In this document: piece by piece, positions 9,135 through 18,889 of the stretch
Layout of the letters: each line of letters opens with the position of its first letter
Numbering within the stretch: the stretch's first letter is position 1
Assembly: GCA_016744395.1 (NCBI GenBank)
Contig: JADGEK010000004.1
Location: forward strand, 52,974 to 116,973
Length of the DNA: 64,000 nucleotides
Direction: 5' to 3'
From: Gammaproteobacteria bacterium
GTDB taxonomy: Bacteria; Pseudomonadota; Gammaproteobacteria; GRL18
Notes under the pieces: model-generated
What the model saw: the letters and a program-made list of their open reading frames with translations, nothing else
The model's database searches: none
What the model was told of the DNA's origin: nothing
Translations under genes and position numbers: made by a program

Positions 9135-12100
9135 ATGGCTCAAAAGAAAGTAGCTCAAGAAAAAAGTTTTTTCAACAAACTCTTTAATCCCCTCTTTTCA
9201 TCTTTCTCAAAAAACAAATGGCAAAGCCGAAATCCTGAAGTTCGAAAAAAAGCAGTCCAAGAACTGCCTGTCAGCGATCAAGAAACTTTAAATCATCTTG
9301 CTATGAATGATCCTGAAGAATCCATTCGTGCTATAGCGGCTAATAAACTCAGTGACATTGACTTATTACAAACCATTATTATGAAAGGCACCAATGGTAC
9401 TGTAAAAGAAGCCGCTCAGAATCGGCTTTTTCAATTAATCTGTGGCCTCAAGCACCCTATTCCTGAATTTGATGTCCGTGAAAAAATGATTCGCGGTAGT
9501 CGTAACGCTGCATTATTAGAATTCGTTGCTACCAATGCACACGAAGCAAGTTTAAGAGAGATCACCATTAAGAAAATTAGCAGAGATGCTTTATTAGGTG
9601 ATGTTGCTCTGCTTGATGAAAGTCCTCATATACGACAGTTGGCAGCTCAACAAATTGCTAAACGATCAACTCTTGAACGAGTTACCAAGAAATCTCGTCG
9701 AAAAGACAAACGTGTCTATAAAATTGTTAAAAGCAAACTTGACCAAATTATTGAAGATGAACTACGACCCGCTTTATTATCAAAAGAAGTGGTTGATATT
9801 TGTGTTAAATTAGAAAAACTTCAAAAACGTAACCTTCTATTACAAGAAAAAATCACTTTTGAAAATTATGTCGCACGTTGGAGTGAAATTCAAAACTTTG
9901 CGGATGCTGGCACCACTGAGCGCTATCATACTATCTGTACTGTCATTATCAATAGCATGGACAAGCTTGAGCTAGCTCATCAAAAAGAACACGATGCCAT
10001 TCAAAATCTTGAAACACTTTTAAGCAGTTTATCAAATGCAGTTGATGACTTGTTGAACGCGAAAGAGAATGAAACAGATGATATAAGTAAATCTCCAGAA
10101 TCTGTTCATGAAATTATAAAAACAGCAGAAAAAACCATCCTAAACCTTGGGCGAGAGTGGGATGAAACCATCAAATTAATTTCACAAGAGAAATTGGTCG
10201 CCAAATTTAATGGCACATTTCAATCCATTCTTGATTTAGCTGATGCAAAAATAGATTCTGAACAGGCTGCTATGCCTTCTGTTGATACAAATGGTATCAA
10301 AAAAATCCAGGCCATCTGTGAACAAGCAGAAAATATGCTCAAAAAGAATGGTTTTATTTTGGAAAAGACCCTCTTAACTCTTGAAAATAAGTTTCAACAA
10401 CTGATCAATTCTTCGGTACAACAAGTTGAAGATCTTCCAGATGAATTTAATCAATACCAACTGAAATTTAATGCTGCTATAAAAGCGTTAAAAGAACAGC
10501 TTTCTGTTCAGCAACAGCATGCGAAAAAATTTAAAGAAGAAATAAGCTCACAATCAGAAAAAATAAGGTCTTTGATTGATGAAGGACATGTATCTAGGGC
10601 TGAAAAACTAGTCAAAGAACAACTTAAAAAAATTGAAAAATCAGAAATTATTTCAAAAATAGAAAAACAAACCTACCATAATGATCTTCAAAAAATACAT
10701 GCACAATTGGGAGACCTATCTTCGTGGCGTGATTGGGCACATGATCATGAGCGTGAAAATTTAGCAATAAAAGCAGAGAAACTTTTCGAATTTGCCACCC
10801 AATCAAAAGAGCTTGAAAACGAGTACTCCGACATCACTTCTCAAATTAAAGAATTCAGAAGTCAGTGGAAATCAATGCGCAGTCATACACAGGAAGAGCT
10901 TTGGTCACGCTTCAATAGCGCCTGTAATTCAGCCTATGAACAGTGTCAACCATATATAGACAAACAAAATGAAGCACGTCAGACAAACTTTAAAGCCAAG
11001 CAGGAACTCTGTGAACAATTAGAAGACTATATTTCAAAAATGTCCTGGCCTTCAAATAATCCTTCTGAAATTGATGAAGCCATTGATTGGATTCAAGTTG
11101 ACAAGATTACCAAACAAGCTCGAAAAGAATGGTCTTCCATTGGTTTTGTTGAACGAAAACATCATAAAGCCATTAAACAGAGATTTGATAAAGCCATTGA
11201 GCTCATACGTGATGAACTCAAAAAAGTCTGGCGAATTAATCATGAAAAATTCTTTAATCTTATTCAGAATACTGAAGAACTGAATGAAATTTTAGAAGTT
11301 GATATATCAGGTGCTATCAATAAAGCCAAAGATTATCAAAAGCAGTGGAAGCAGATTGGTCCCGTTTCATCCTATCAGCGAAATAAGCTCTGGAAAAGAT
11401 TCCGTACAGCTTGCGATGTAGTATTTAACAAACGTCAAGAAACAATTGATCAAAAAAATGAACAAAACACAGAACAACTCAGAGAAAAAGAAGCCATCTG
11501 TGAAAATCTTGAAGCACTTAACTTGCAACCACTTAGCCAGAAAGACTTAGAACAAGCTTTTAGTGACATCGAAAACCTTTGGCTTGAATTAATACCACAA
11601 GCAAAGCAATTCAGTAAAGAAGTAAACCAACGTTATGCTAAAGCGCTTGTAGCCTATCAAGATAAAATTAATCAATTAATCATTGAACAACAGAAAGAGC
11701 AATTAGTTCTACTGATACAACAAGCCGATATCTGCGCAGAGATAGAATCACTCACCGATATCAATAATGAAAGCACCAATGAATTTAACACACGCTGGAA
11801 TGTTCTAAAAGAAAAGACATTGAACAAATCACAACTGAATACACGCTATGAAAAGGCACTGGAATCCATCACCTCCAGCAAAGATGAGTTCATTAAAAAT
11901 GAGCTTGGAGAAAAACAACAGTTTTGTTTAAAGTATGAAATTCTGCTTGGTAAAGAGACACCAGAAGCTCAGCAACAATCACGCATGGAAATGCAAGTGG
12001 AGCTACTCAATTCTAATTTAGGACAAAACAGAGTGGAAACTACTAATGATACAGTTAAAACTGAATTTGAACTGCATTTAGAGTGGTCTAAGATAAGTAA

Positions 12101-12152
12101 CTATTCACAAAATGAAGAATTAGAAAAGCGCTTTAAAAACTTACTCAATTAA
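9135..12152 (+). CDS. Large DUF349 protein with HEAT-like N-terminus
   Basis: I start this protein at the ATG at 9135 (MAQKKVAQEKSFF), with AGGA seven bases upstream; the frame extends to 9093 but lacks a site there. It has 1005 residues. The first ~200 resemble short HEAT-type repeats (EVRKKAVQELP, ESIRAIAANKLSDIDLL, LREITIKKISRDALL, SPHIRQLAAQQIAK). The rest is mostly helical and charged, with at least two DUF349 units: QWKSMRSHTQEELWSRF near 590 and KQWKQIGPVSSYQRNKLWKRF near 740. No signal peptide or membrane helix is seen. DUF349 proteins have no settled function; single-protein studies link some family members to stress or the cell surface, but I cannot extend that here. It is monocistronic and convergent with the DUF302 gene. 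Confidence 0.85.
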   Translation: MAQKKVAQEKSFFNKLFNPLFSSFSKNKWQSRNPEVRKKAVQELPVSDQETLNHLAMNDPEESIRAIAANKLSDIDLLQTIIMKGTNGTVKEAAQNRLFQLICGLKHPIPEFDVREKMIRGSRNAALLEFVATNAHEASLREITIKKISRDALLGDVALLDESPHIRQLAAQQIAKRSTLERVTKKSRRKDKRVYKIVKSKLDQIIEDELRPALLSKEVVDICVKLEKLQKRNLLLQEKITFENYVARWSEIQNFADAGTTERYHTICTVIINSMDKLELAHQKEHDAIQNLETLLSSLSNAVDDLLNAKENETDDISKSPESVHEIIKTAEKTILNLGREWDETIKLISQEKLVAKFNGTFQSILDLADAKIDSEQAAMPSVDTNGIKKIQAICEQAENMLKKNGFILEKTLLTLENKFQQLINSSVQQVEDLPDEFNQYQLKFNAAIKALKEQLSVQQQHAKKFKEEISSQSEKIRSLIDEGHVSRAEKLVKEQLKKIEKSEIISKIEKQTYHNDLQKIHAQLGDLSSWRDWAHDHERENLAIKAEKLFEFATQSKELENEYSDITSQIKEFRSQWKSMRSHTQEELWSRFNSACNSAYEQCQPYIDKQNEARQTNFKAKQELCEQLEDYISKMSWPSNNPSEIDEAIDWIQVDKITKQARKEWSSIGFVERKHHKAIKQRFDKAIELIRDELKKVWRINHEKFFNLIQNTEELNEILEVDISGAINKAKDYQKQWKQIGPVSSYQRNKLWKRFRTACDVVFNKRQETIDQKNEQNTEQLREKEAICENLEALNLQPLSQKDLEQAFSDIENLWLELIPQAKQFSKEVNQRYAKALVAYQDKINQLIIEQQKEQLVLLIQQADICAEIESLTDINNESTNEFNTRWNVLKEKTLNKSQLNTRYEKALESITSSKDEFIKNELGEKQQFCLKYEILLGKETPEAQQQSRMEMQVELLNSNLGQNRVETTNDTVKTEFELHLEWSKISNYSQNEELEKRFKNLLN

Positions 12153-12173
12153 AAACGAAGCTTTGAAACAAAA

Positions 12174-12223
12174 AATGTTGGAGTAAGCATCGGACAACAA
12201 AATTTGATGCTTAATTCAACATT
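12174..12223. terminator. Long imperfect hairpin between convergent genes
   Basis: AATGTTG (12174-12180) pairs with CAACATT (12217-12223), and TAAGCATC (12184-12191) with GATGCTTA (12206-12213), separated by a 3x3 internal loop. The hairpin sits between two convergent stops and probably marks the 3' end of both. There is no clean T-run on either side, so intrinsic termination is uncertain. Confidence 0.55.
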
Positions 12224-12234
12224 GATAGTTACCC

Positions 12235-12807
12235 TTAAAAGTCACCTTCAGCAGCACGTTCCATTACTTCAAGAATAATGCTCTTAACGCCTTCAGCTTC
12301 TTCTTTTAATTCAGGAGGTAATGTTTTACCACCATGAATCATAAGATCCATATTAAGGCTATACAACCAGAGTTTACCTTCTTTATCTTCAACTAAACTA
12401 ATACGACATGGTAAATAGGCTGAAAAAGCATCATTGTAATCCAGCATTTTTGCTGCCGTTAAAGAATTACAAAATAGGAAAATTTTAACAAAACGATACT
12501 CTTTACCTGATCTGGCTGAAATATCCTTTGATAATGGTAATTCACCAACATTAGCAATATTGAGTTCATTAGCAATCATTTTAAGACTTTTTTCAACATC
12601 TTCTGTCGTTAAACCTTCTTCAACGGGATAACGCCAAACGGTTGCACTAGCAGCATCTTTATATTTTAAAATATTCTGAACGAGTTCTGTATAGGTCTTC
12701 GTTGCACCTGGATCAAATTCACTTAAAGAGTTTTTAACATTAAGGTAAAGGATGCCTACAGCAATGACCGCGACTAAACCAATTAAGGCAAAGATATTCT
12801 TAAACAA
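12235..12807 (-). CDS. Membrane-anchored DUF302 protein
   Basis: A 190-residue protein with one N-terminal membrane helix (residues ~5-24, FALIGLVAVIAVGILYLNV) followed by a DUF302 domain. The recognisable part is the C-terminal half, from MLDYNDAFSAYLPCRISLVEDKEGKLWLY onward, which has the hydrophobic-LPCRI-hydrophobic pattern of the family. DUF302 is often found in sulfur-oxidising and anaerobic proteobacteria, and its biochemical role is unknown. The domain should face the periplasm. The gene is monocistronic, 207 bases downstream of the peptide ABC operon on the same strand, and convergent with the DUF349 gene. Confidence 0.85.
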   Translation of the reverse strand: MFKNIFALIGLVAVIAVGILYLNVKNSLSEFDPGATKTYTELVQNILKYKDAASATVWRYPVEEGLTTEDVEKSLKMIANELNIANVGELPLSKDISARSGKEYRFVKIFLFCNSLTAAKMLDYNDAFSAYLPCRISLVEDKEGKLWLYSLNMDLMIHGGKTLPPELKEEAEGVKSIILEVMERAAEGDF

Positions 12808-12872
12808 GATGATTCTCCGATTATTAGATTACTTAAATATACTATTTTAATTGTCAAAGGAGTTGAAGCTTT

Positions 12873-12936
12873 CTATCATCCTGATAGATGCATTCAGCAT
12901 TGATTATGTAGTGCTTTAAGCGATTGAACCATCGCT
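12873..12936. other. Two small hairpins between yejF-like and DUF302 genes
   Basis: CTATCA (12873-12878) pairs with TGATAG (12882-12887) across three bases. AGCGAT (12919-12924) pairs with ATCGCT (12931-12936) across six and is followed on the + strand by an AT-rich run. They may help end the yejABEF-like transcript or shape the DUF302 leader. This is weak evidence. Confidence 0.3.
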
Positions 12937-13014
12937 ATTTATTATTTTTATAATATAGCACAAATATTGAGCAAATTTGTCTCTTTTTTTGATTTTTTAA
13001 GAACAAAAATGAAA

Positions 13015-14715
13015 TTATGCAGTCATTATTTCATCCTCTTGCTTTTTAAAAAGAGAGGCTGTCAATAATTGTTGTGTGTATGTCTCTTTAGGTTCATTAA
13101 ATATTTGTTCGGTTTCACCCATTTCAATGATTCTGCCATTCTTCATTACCATGATTCGATGTGCGACAGCTTCAATTACTTTAAGATCATGAGTAATAAA
13201 TAAATAAGATATTTTATGACGTTCTTGAAGTTCTCTAAGTAAAACCAGAACTTGTTTTTGCACAGACACATCCAGAGCACTGGTTGGTTCATCGAGCAAA
13301 ATGAGCTTGGGCTCAAGAATGACAACCCGAGCAATGGCGATTCGTTGCCTTTGCCCACCAGAAAATTCATGAGGATATCGCCAGAGAATATTATCCTCTA
13401 AACCAACCTCAACCAGTGTTTGCTTAATTTTTTCACGTCTTTGTTCCTTATTTAAGTGAGGGAAATGTATCTGCAAACCTTCACCTACAATTTGTTCAAT
13501 TGTCATTCTTGGGGATAAAGAGGAATAAGGATCTTGAAATACAACTTGAAACTCTTTTCTCAATGGCCGCAATGCTGTGTGACTTAATTGATCAATTTGT
13601 TTTTCATCAAAATAAATATCACCAGTACACTTCTCCAGGCGTAATAAGCATCGACCTAATGTTGATTTTCCTGAGCCTGATTCACCAACGATACCCAAAG
13701 TCTCCCCTTCTCTAAGAAAGAGTTCGATGTTATCAACCGCCTTAACAAGATTTGTTGTACGTTTGAATAAACCTCGACTGGATGAAAAATGACACTTCAA
13801 ATTTTGACCAGAGAGTAATTTTTTGTTGTCAGCTAAACGTTTGGTTTCGCCATCAGGAATAATTCGCTCTGGTTCACTATTCAGTAATTTAATGGTGTAA
13901 GGGTGTTGTGGCGTTTCAAAAAGCATATCAACCCTCCCCTGTTCTACAATATTACCTTCCTGCATAACACAGACATGATCGGCAAATCGCTTCACCAGAT
14001 TAAGATCATGAGTAATCATTAAGACGGCCAATGAAAAATCATTCTTCAACTTCTCTAACAACATGAGAATTTGTAGTTGAACCGTAACATCCAAAGCGGT
14101 GGTGGGTTCATCAGCAATAAGCAGCTTAGGGTCACAAGCAAGAGCCATAGCGATCATCATACGCTGGCGTTGCCCACCTGATAATAAATGAGGGAATGCA
14201 TCAAATCGATATTGAGGCTCAGGAATACCTGTCAATTCCATCAATTCAATGGCTCGTTTTTTTGCTGCTGATTTACTCATTCCTTTATGAATGAGTAATG
14301 GCTCCATTATTTGAGATCCCACAGTAAATGTAGGATTCAGTGATGTCATGGGTTCCTGAAAAATCATGGAGATGTCGCTACCACGAACTTTTTTAATGGC
14401 ATTTTCATCAGAGCCCAGTAGATTGACACCTTGAAAGCGAATCAAACCTGAAGAATAACAGACTTTTTCTTCATCATGAAGGCGTAAAATGGACATAGCT
14501 GTGACTGATTTTCCAGAACCAGATTCACCAACTAATGCCACTGTCTCACCTGATTTAACTGAAAAATTTATATCACGAACCACATTGATATCACCAGCCA
14601 GAGTATTAAAACTGACACTCAGATCCTTTACTTCAAGAATAGCATCTCCACCACTTGTACCTTTTATTAAATGAGAACCTTTTGGGTCATTGTTTTTATT
14701 CACATCTTTACTCAT
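13015..14715 (-). CDS. yejF: Peptide ABC transporter ATPase with two nucleotide-binding domains (YejF-like)
   Basis: A 566-residue protein with two fused ABC ATPase domains, as in E. coli YejF (529). The first domain has Walker A GESGSGKS at 63-70, signature LSGGQRQR and Walker [13 protein letters not shown]. The second repeats [20 protein letters not shown] and [12 protein letters not shown]. Each domain is followed by the oligopeptide-type C-terminal extension ([15 protein letters not shown] in the first). It powers the importer formed by the two upstream permeases and the binding protein. It starts five bases after the yejE-like stop and is the last gene of the four-gene operon. YejABEF in enteric bacteria imports microcin C and peptides; the substrate here is not determined. 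Confidence 0.93.
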   Translation of the reverse strand: MSKDVNKNNDPKGSHLIKGTSGGDAILEVKDLSVSFNTLAGDINVVRDINFSVKSGETVALVGESGSGKSVTAMSILRLHDEEKVCYSSGLIRFQGVNLLGSDENAIKKVRGSDISMIFQEPMTSLNPTFTVGSQIMEPLLIHKGMSKSAAKKRAIELMELTGIPEPQYRFDAFPHLLSGGQRQRMMIAMALACDPKLLIADEPTTALDVTVQLQILMLLEKLKNDFSLAVLMITHDLNLVKRFADHVCVMQEGNIVEQGRVDMLFETPQHPYTIKLLNSEPERIIPDGETKRLADNKKLLSGQNLKCHFSSSRGLFKRTTNLVKAVDNIELFLREGETLGIVGESGSGKSTLGRCLLRLEKCTGDIYFDEKQIDQLSHTALRPLRKEFQVVFQDPYSSLSPRMTIEQIVGEGLQIHFPHLNKEQRREKIKQTLVEVGLEDNILWRYPHEFSGGQRQRIAIARVVILEPKLILLDEPTSALDVSVQKQVLVLLRELQERHKISYLFITHDLKVIEAVAHRIMVMKNGRIIEMGETEQIFNEPKETYTQQLLTASLFKKQEDEIMTA

Positions 14716-14720
14716 AAAAA

Positions 14721-15770
14721 TTATCCACGTCTTGTGTCTAATGCCTCACGCAGGGCTTCACCAATAAAAATTAATAGAACTAAAGTTCCTACTAGTACAG
14801 AAAAGGTCGTCATAGATAGCCACCATGCATCAATATTATCTTTTCCCTGGGATAGCAGTTCACCGAGACTGGGTGTTGATGGTGGAACCCCAAGCCCCAG
14901 ATAATCCAAACTGGTTAAGGCTAAAATGGCACCACTGATTCTAAAAGGCAGAAATGTCAAAACTGGTACCATACTATTAGGCAAGAGATGCTTAAACATA
15001 ATACCTACGTTTGAAACTCCCATTGAACGGGCAGCCTGAACATAATCAAGATTTCGACCTCGTAAAAATTCAGCCCTGACGTAATCAGACAACCCCATCC
15101 AACCAAATAAGGACAACAAGATAATAAGTAGACCAATGCTAGGTTTGAAAATGGATGCAAAAATAATAAGCAGATATAACTCAGGCATCGAACTCCAAAT
15201 TTCAATTAAACGTTGTGCAACCAAATCAACTTTACCGACAAAATAGCCCTGAATACTACCAATAATAATACCAATAACCACACCAACTGCTGTTAATATC
15301 AAGGCAAAAAGCACCGATAATCGAAAGCCATAAATCAGGCGAGCTAAAACATCACGCCCCCTATCATCCGTACCTAAATAATTTTGTCTGGATGGCTGTG
15401 CCGGATTAGGGAGTTCTGCAAAATAATTTATGGAATCATAACTGTAGTTATTAAGAGGGTAAATTGCCCAATTTCCATTTGCAGTAATTTTACTCTTAAT
15501 ATAAGGATCGTTATAATCTGTCATTGTTACAAAATCACCGCCAAACGTAGTTTCTGGGTAATCAGTGATTAAAGGAAAATAATAGCCTTGCTCATATTGA
15601 ATCACTAAGGGTTTGTCATTACTAAGCAGTTCAGCAAATAAGCTGAGCACAAATACAATAACAAAAATCCATAAAGAGACATAACCTCGTCGATTGCTTT
15701 TAAAACGCAACCAAGCTCTTCGTTGAGGTGAAAGGTTAATTAATTGTTCATTGCTTAAGATATTTTCCAT
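14721..15770 (-). CDS. yejE: Peptide ABC transporter permease (YejE-like)
   Basis: A 349-residue inner-membrane permease of the Dpp/Opp type. One N-terminal helix lies near residues 30-47. A periplasmic segment of about 90 residues carries NYLGTDDRGRDVLARLIYGFR, the conserved entry to the permease domain. Five further helices follow, with the EAA-type coupling loop DYVRAEFLRGRNLDYVQAARSMG. The LTSLDYLGLGVPPSTPSLGELL segment is typical of DppC/YejE. The long periplasmic segment after helix 1 distinguishes YejE from DppC. It lies between the yejB- and yejF-like genes with gaps of 11 and 5 bases. Confidence 0.93.
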   Translation of the reverse strand: MENILSNEQLINLSPQRRAWLRFKSNRRGYVSLWIFVIVFVLSLFAELLSNDKPLVIQYEQGYYFPLITDYPETTFGGDFVTMTDYNDPYIKSKITANGNWAIYPLNNYSYDSINYFAELPNPAQPSRQNYLGTDDRGRDVLARLIYGFRLSVLFALILTAVGVVIGIIIGSIQGYFVGKVDLVAQRLIEIWSSMPELYLLIIFASIFKPSIGLLIILLSLFGWMGLSDYVRAEFLRGRNLDYVQAARSMGVSNVGIMFKHLLPNSMVPVLTFLPFRISGAILALTSLDYLGLGVPPSTPSLGELLSQGKDNIDAWWLSMTTFSVLVGTLVLLIFIGEALREALDTRRG

Positions 15771-15781
15771 TCATTCGTTCC

Positions 15782-16834
15782 TTAAGCACTACCTGAATCA
15801 AACTTAACTCGAGGATCAATCCAGACATAGGATAAATCCGTAATCAACTTGGTCATCAAGCCTAATAAAGTAAATAAATAGAGAGAACCTAAAACCACAG
15901 GATAATCACGTCTAATAATAGACTCATAGGATAATAAGCCTAGGCCATCCAGTGAAAAAATGGTTTCAATTAATAAACTGCCTGCAAAAAATGCCGCTAA
16001 AAAACTGGCTGGAAAGCCTGTAATTAAAGGAATAAGTGCATTCCTAAAAACGTGTTTATATAAAACTTGATTGCTGCTTAACCCCTTAGCTTTAGCAGTG
16101 ACCACATAATTTTTACGTATTTCTTCAAGAAAACTGTTTTTTGTTAACATAGTCATAACTGCAAAACTGCCGATTACAGAAGAAATAATAGGGAGAATCA
16201 TATGCCATAAATAATCGGTTATTTTACCAAACCAGCTTAATTGCTCCCAATTATCAGAAGTCAGTCCCTTAAGCGGAAAAACATCAAAAAAACTTCCTCC
16301 GCCAAATAAAACCAATAATAGAATAGCAAGAACAAATCCAGGAATCGCATAGCCAACTAGAACGATAGTGCTTGAGATAATATCAAATTGAGTGCCATCT
16401 CGAACGGCTTTAGCGATACCAAGGGGAATACAGGTAAGATACGTAATAAAAAAAGTCCACATTCCTAAACTAATGGAAACAGGAAGTTTATCGGCCATTA
16501 ACTCCATAACTGACTGATGATGATGATAACTTTCACCAAAATCAAAAGTGAGATAATTGCCCATCATTGTAACAAAACGTTCGGATGCTGGTTTATCAAA
16601 ACCATAGAGCGCTTTAATTTCATCTAAACGTTCTTTATCAATGCCTTCTGCACCACGGTATAATTCACTGGCGGTACTACCCACTTCAGTCATTTGATCT
16701 TGCCCCGTCAGTTGGGCGACTAACTGCTCTACTGGCCCGCCAGGCACGAATTGTGTAATAGAAAAAGTGACCAACATAACGCCGAATAAAGTCGGAATCA
16801 TAAGCAGTAAACGTTTAAATATGTAATAAAGCAT
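15782..16834 (-). CDS. yejB: Peptide ABC transporter permease (YejB-like)
   Basis: A 350-residue partner permease of the DppB/YejB type. The N-terminus MLYYIFKRLLLMIPTLFGV with TFSITQFVPGGPVEQLVAQ is typical. A periplasmic stretch with LYGFDKPASERF follows, then five helices and the coupling loop EEIRKNYVVTAKAKGLSSNQV. The SLDGLGLLSYESIIRRDYPVVLGS segment is also conserved. Length is close to E. coli YejB (364). It should form the channel together with the YejE-like permease. Confidence 0.93.
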   Translation of the reverse strand: MLYYIFKRLLLMIPTLFGVMLVTFSITQFVPGGPVEQLVAQLTGQDQMTEVGSTASELYRGAEGIDKERLDEIKALYGFDKPASERFVTMMGNYLTFDFGESYHHHQSVMELMADKLPVSISLGMWTFFITYLTCIPLGIAKAVRDGTQFDIISSTIVLVGYAIPGFVLAILLLVLFGGGSFFDVFPLKGLTSDNWEQLSWFGKITDYLWHMILPIISSVIGSFAVMTMLTKNSFLEEIRKNYVVTAKAKGLSSNQVLYKHVFRNALIPLITGFPASFLAAFFAGSLLIETIFSLDGLGLLSYESIIRRDYPVVLGSLYLFTLLGLMTKLITDLSYVWIDPRVKFDSGSA

Positions 16835-16871
16835 GTTGTTTTTTTCTTAAGTTGATTAAGTTAACACATTA

Positions 16872-18749
16872 TCATTTTGAGACTGGTGTTTTAGGAGTTC
16901 TATATTCTTCTTTAAACCACCATGTCGACAACATCCAACCTTCTGCTGAAAAATAGACAGGCAATTTATTAGGAAATTCAAATTTATCCCAATACGCTAT
17001 CCTATGAGTAGAAATATACCAATGTGGTACAAGGTAAAACTCACTGAGTAGAACCCTGTCAATGGCACGAGTTAAAGCCATGATTTCATTTCTATTGGTT
17101 GTATTTGAAAGCTGTTCAAGTAATGAATCAATGACAGGATTCTTAATCCCAGGGTAATTCGCTGAACCATCAACATCTGCTGTTTTAGAGTGCCATCGAC
17201 TTTCAAGTTCATTTCCAGGCACCTGACTTTGAGGATAGCTGGATACAATCATGTCAAAGTCTTTAGTTTCTGCTCTACGCTTATACAAAGCTGAATCAAC
17301 GGTACGATAATCCATTGTAATTCCCAATTTTTTTAAATTACGTGCATAGGGTGCAGCAATACGTTCAAATCCTTTTTGAGAAAGAATCAGCTCAAATTTA
17401 AAAGCTTGACCTTTTTCATTTCGTAAAGCCCCATCTATATATTCCCAACCTGCATCCTTAAGAAGCTGGATTGATTTTCTCAAATTTTCACGTAAAGAAA
17501 ATGGCGCTTTAGTCGAAGGAGGAATCCAGGCATCATCAAATACACGAGGCTCAACAGAGTCAGAGTAAGGTTTCAGTAAGTCTTGTTCCTGGGATGAAAT
17601 TTTTCCTTTCGCAGCCAGTTCAGTATTACTAAAATAGCTATCATTTCTCTGATATTGATTATAAAACAACATTCGGTTAGCCCATTCAAAGTCATAAGCT
17701 AAAACCAATGCTTCTCTGACCCGTCTATCACTAAAAATAGGTTTGCGAGTATTCATTACAAAACCTTGAATACCCACACTGTTTCGATGAGGAATATTGT
17801 TCTTTATGATTTCAAAGGATTTAAAAACACGTCCAGTATAATCTCTGGCCCACATTTTAGAATTATATTCATGGCGAAAATCATATTCACCCGCTTTTAA
17901 TGCTTCAAGAGCAATGGTACTGTCTCTAAAATATTTATAAACCACTTCATTAAAATTAAACATACCCTTTCGAATGCCGAGATCTTTTGCCCAGTAATCT
18001 TCATTGCGTTTAAAAATGAGCTTTTTACCCGTATCATAGCTGGCCAAAACATAGGGACCACTGCCAATGGGCAGTTTCATAGCCGTATCTTTAAAAGCAG
18101 AGTTCCCCACCCAATGCTTTGGGAAAACAGAGAGGTAACTACTGAGAAGCATGGGAAGTTTGGCATTTTTTTCTTTAAAATTAAATTGAATGCTTTGAGC
18201 GTCAATAATAACGGCTTCTATTACATTTCCAAGGGTAATTTTATAAGCAGGATGCACATGTTTATCCTGCATCAAAGTGTCAAATGAAAATTTAACATCT
18301 TCAACAGTGACTGGCGTACCATCTGAGAATCGTGCTTTGGAATTAATATGGTAAGTCACTGACAGGCCATCATCAGCCACTTTAATATCATCAGCAATTA
18401 AGCCATAAAATGTATATGGCTCATCAAGACTTTGTTCCATTAAGGTTTCAAAAATTAAGCCATCAACACCGTCAGCACCAACCCCCTTTAATAGATAAGG
18501 ATTTAGCCGATCAAAAGTACGAAAACCATTTAAATCAAGACGCCCACCTTTTGGTGCATCAGGGTTCACATAATCAAAATGAGAAAAGTCCTTCGTGTAT
18601 TTAGGTGAATAGCCATAAGCAATAGCATAATCAGAAAAGGCTGATTTACTAATAAAGAAAAGACATATAAAAGTGAAAAGTATATTACAAAAATGAGTAT
18701 GATAACTGGCTGTATGACCTTTTAAAGCACGTATCGGTTCAGGCAACAT
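16872..18749 (-). CDS. yejA: Periplasmic peptide-binding protein (YejA-like, family 5)
   Basis: A 625-residue extracellular solute-binding protein of family 5. After a long charged N-region, a hydrophobic signal stretch (FCNILFTFICLFFISKSAFS, residues ~20-39) precedes the mature protein. DAPKGGRLDLNGFRTFDRLNPYLLKG is characteristic of YejA rather than OppA or DppA, as is the C-terminal PHWYISTHRIAYWDKF. The start ATG has only GGAA nearby, so the N-terminus is less certain than the rest. It is the first gene of a leftward operon with two permeases and a double ATPase and is divergent from fabI. Confidence 0.92.
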   Translation of the reverse strand: MLPEPIRALKGHTASYHTHFCNILFTFICLFFISKSAFSDYAIAYGYSPKYTKDFSHFDYVNPDAPKGGRLDLNGFRTFDRLNPYLLKGVGADGVDGLIFETLMEQSLDEPYTFYGLIADDIKVADDGLSVTYHINSKARFSDGTPVTVEDVKFSFDTLMQDKHVHPAYKITLGNVIEAVIIDAQSIQFNFKEKNAKLPMLLSSYLSVFPKHWVGNSAFKDTAMKLPIGSGPYVLASYDTGKKLIFKRNEDYWAKDLGIRKGMFNFNEVVYKYFRDSTIALEALKAGEYDFRHEYNSKMWARDYTGRVFKSFEIIKNNIPHRNSVGIQGFVMNTRKPIFSDRRVREALVLAYDFEWANRMLFYNQYQRNDSYFSNTELAAKGKISSQEQDLLKPYSDSVEPRVFDDAWIPPSTKAPFSLRENLRKSIQLLKDAGWEYIDGALRNEKGQAFKFELILSQKGFERIAAPYARNLKKLGITMDYRTVDSALYKRRAETKDFDMIVSSYPQSQVPGNELESRWHSKTADVDGSANYPGIKNPVIDSLLEQLSNTTNRNEIMALTRAIDRVLLSEFYLVPHWYISTHRIAYWDKFEFPNKLPVYFSAEGWMLSTWWFKEEYRTPKTPVSK

Positions 18750-18820
18750 TTTTTTCCGAGATTTGACAGTTTTTGTTATTTATTGAAAAATAATTCTAGT
18801 TTATTATTTACATCAAAGGT

Positions 18821-18848
18821 ATCATATCTGTACTAGGATTTTTTACAA
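18821..18848 (-). promoter_or_regulatory. Candidate promoter for the yejABEF-like operon
   Basis: On the - strand TTGTAA (18843-18848) and TATGAT (18821-18826) are separated by 16 bases, about 72 bases before the yejA-like start. The match to the sigma-70 consensus is four and five of six. The fabI promoter must lie in the same 140-base gap and was not resolved. Confidence 0.35.
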
Positions 18849-18889
18849 GTAGTAATCACTTTATATCAGTACATTTCGAGGAGTCAAAT

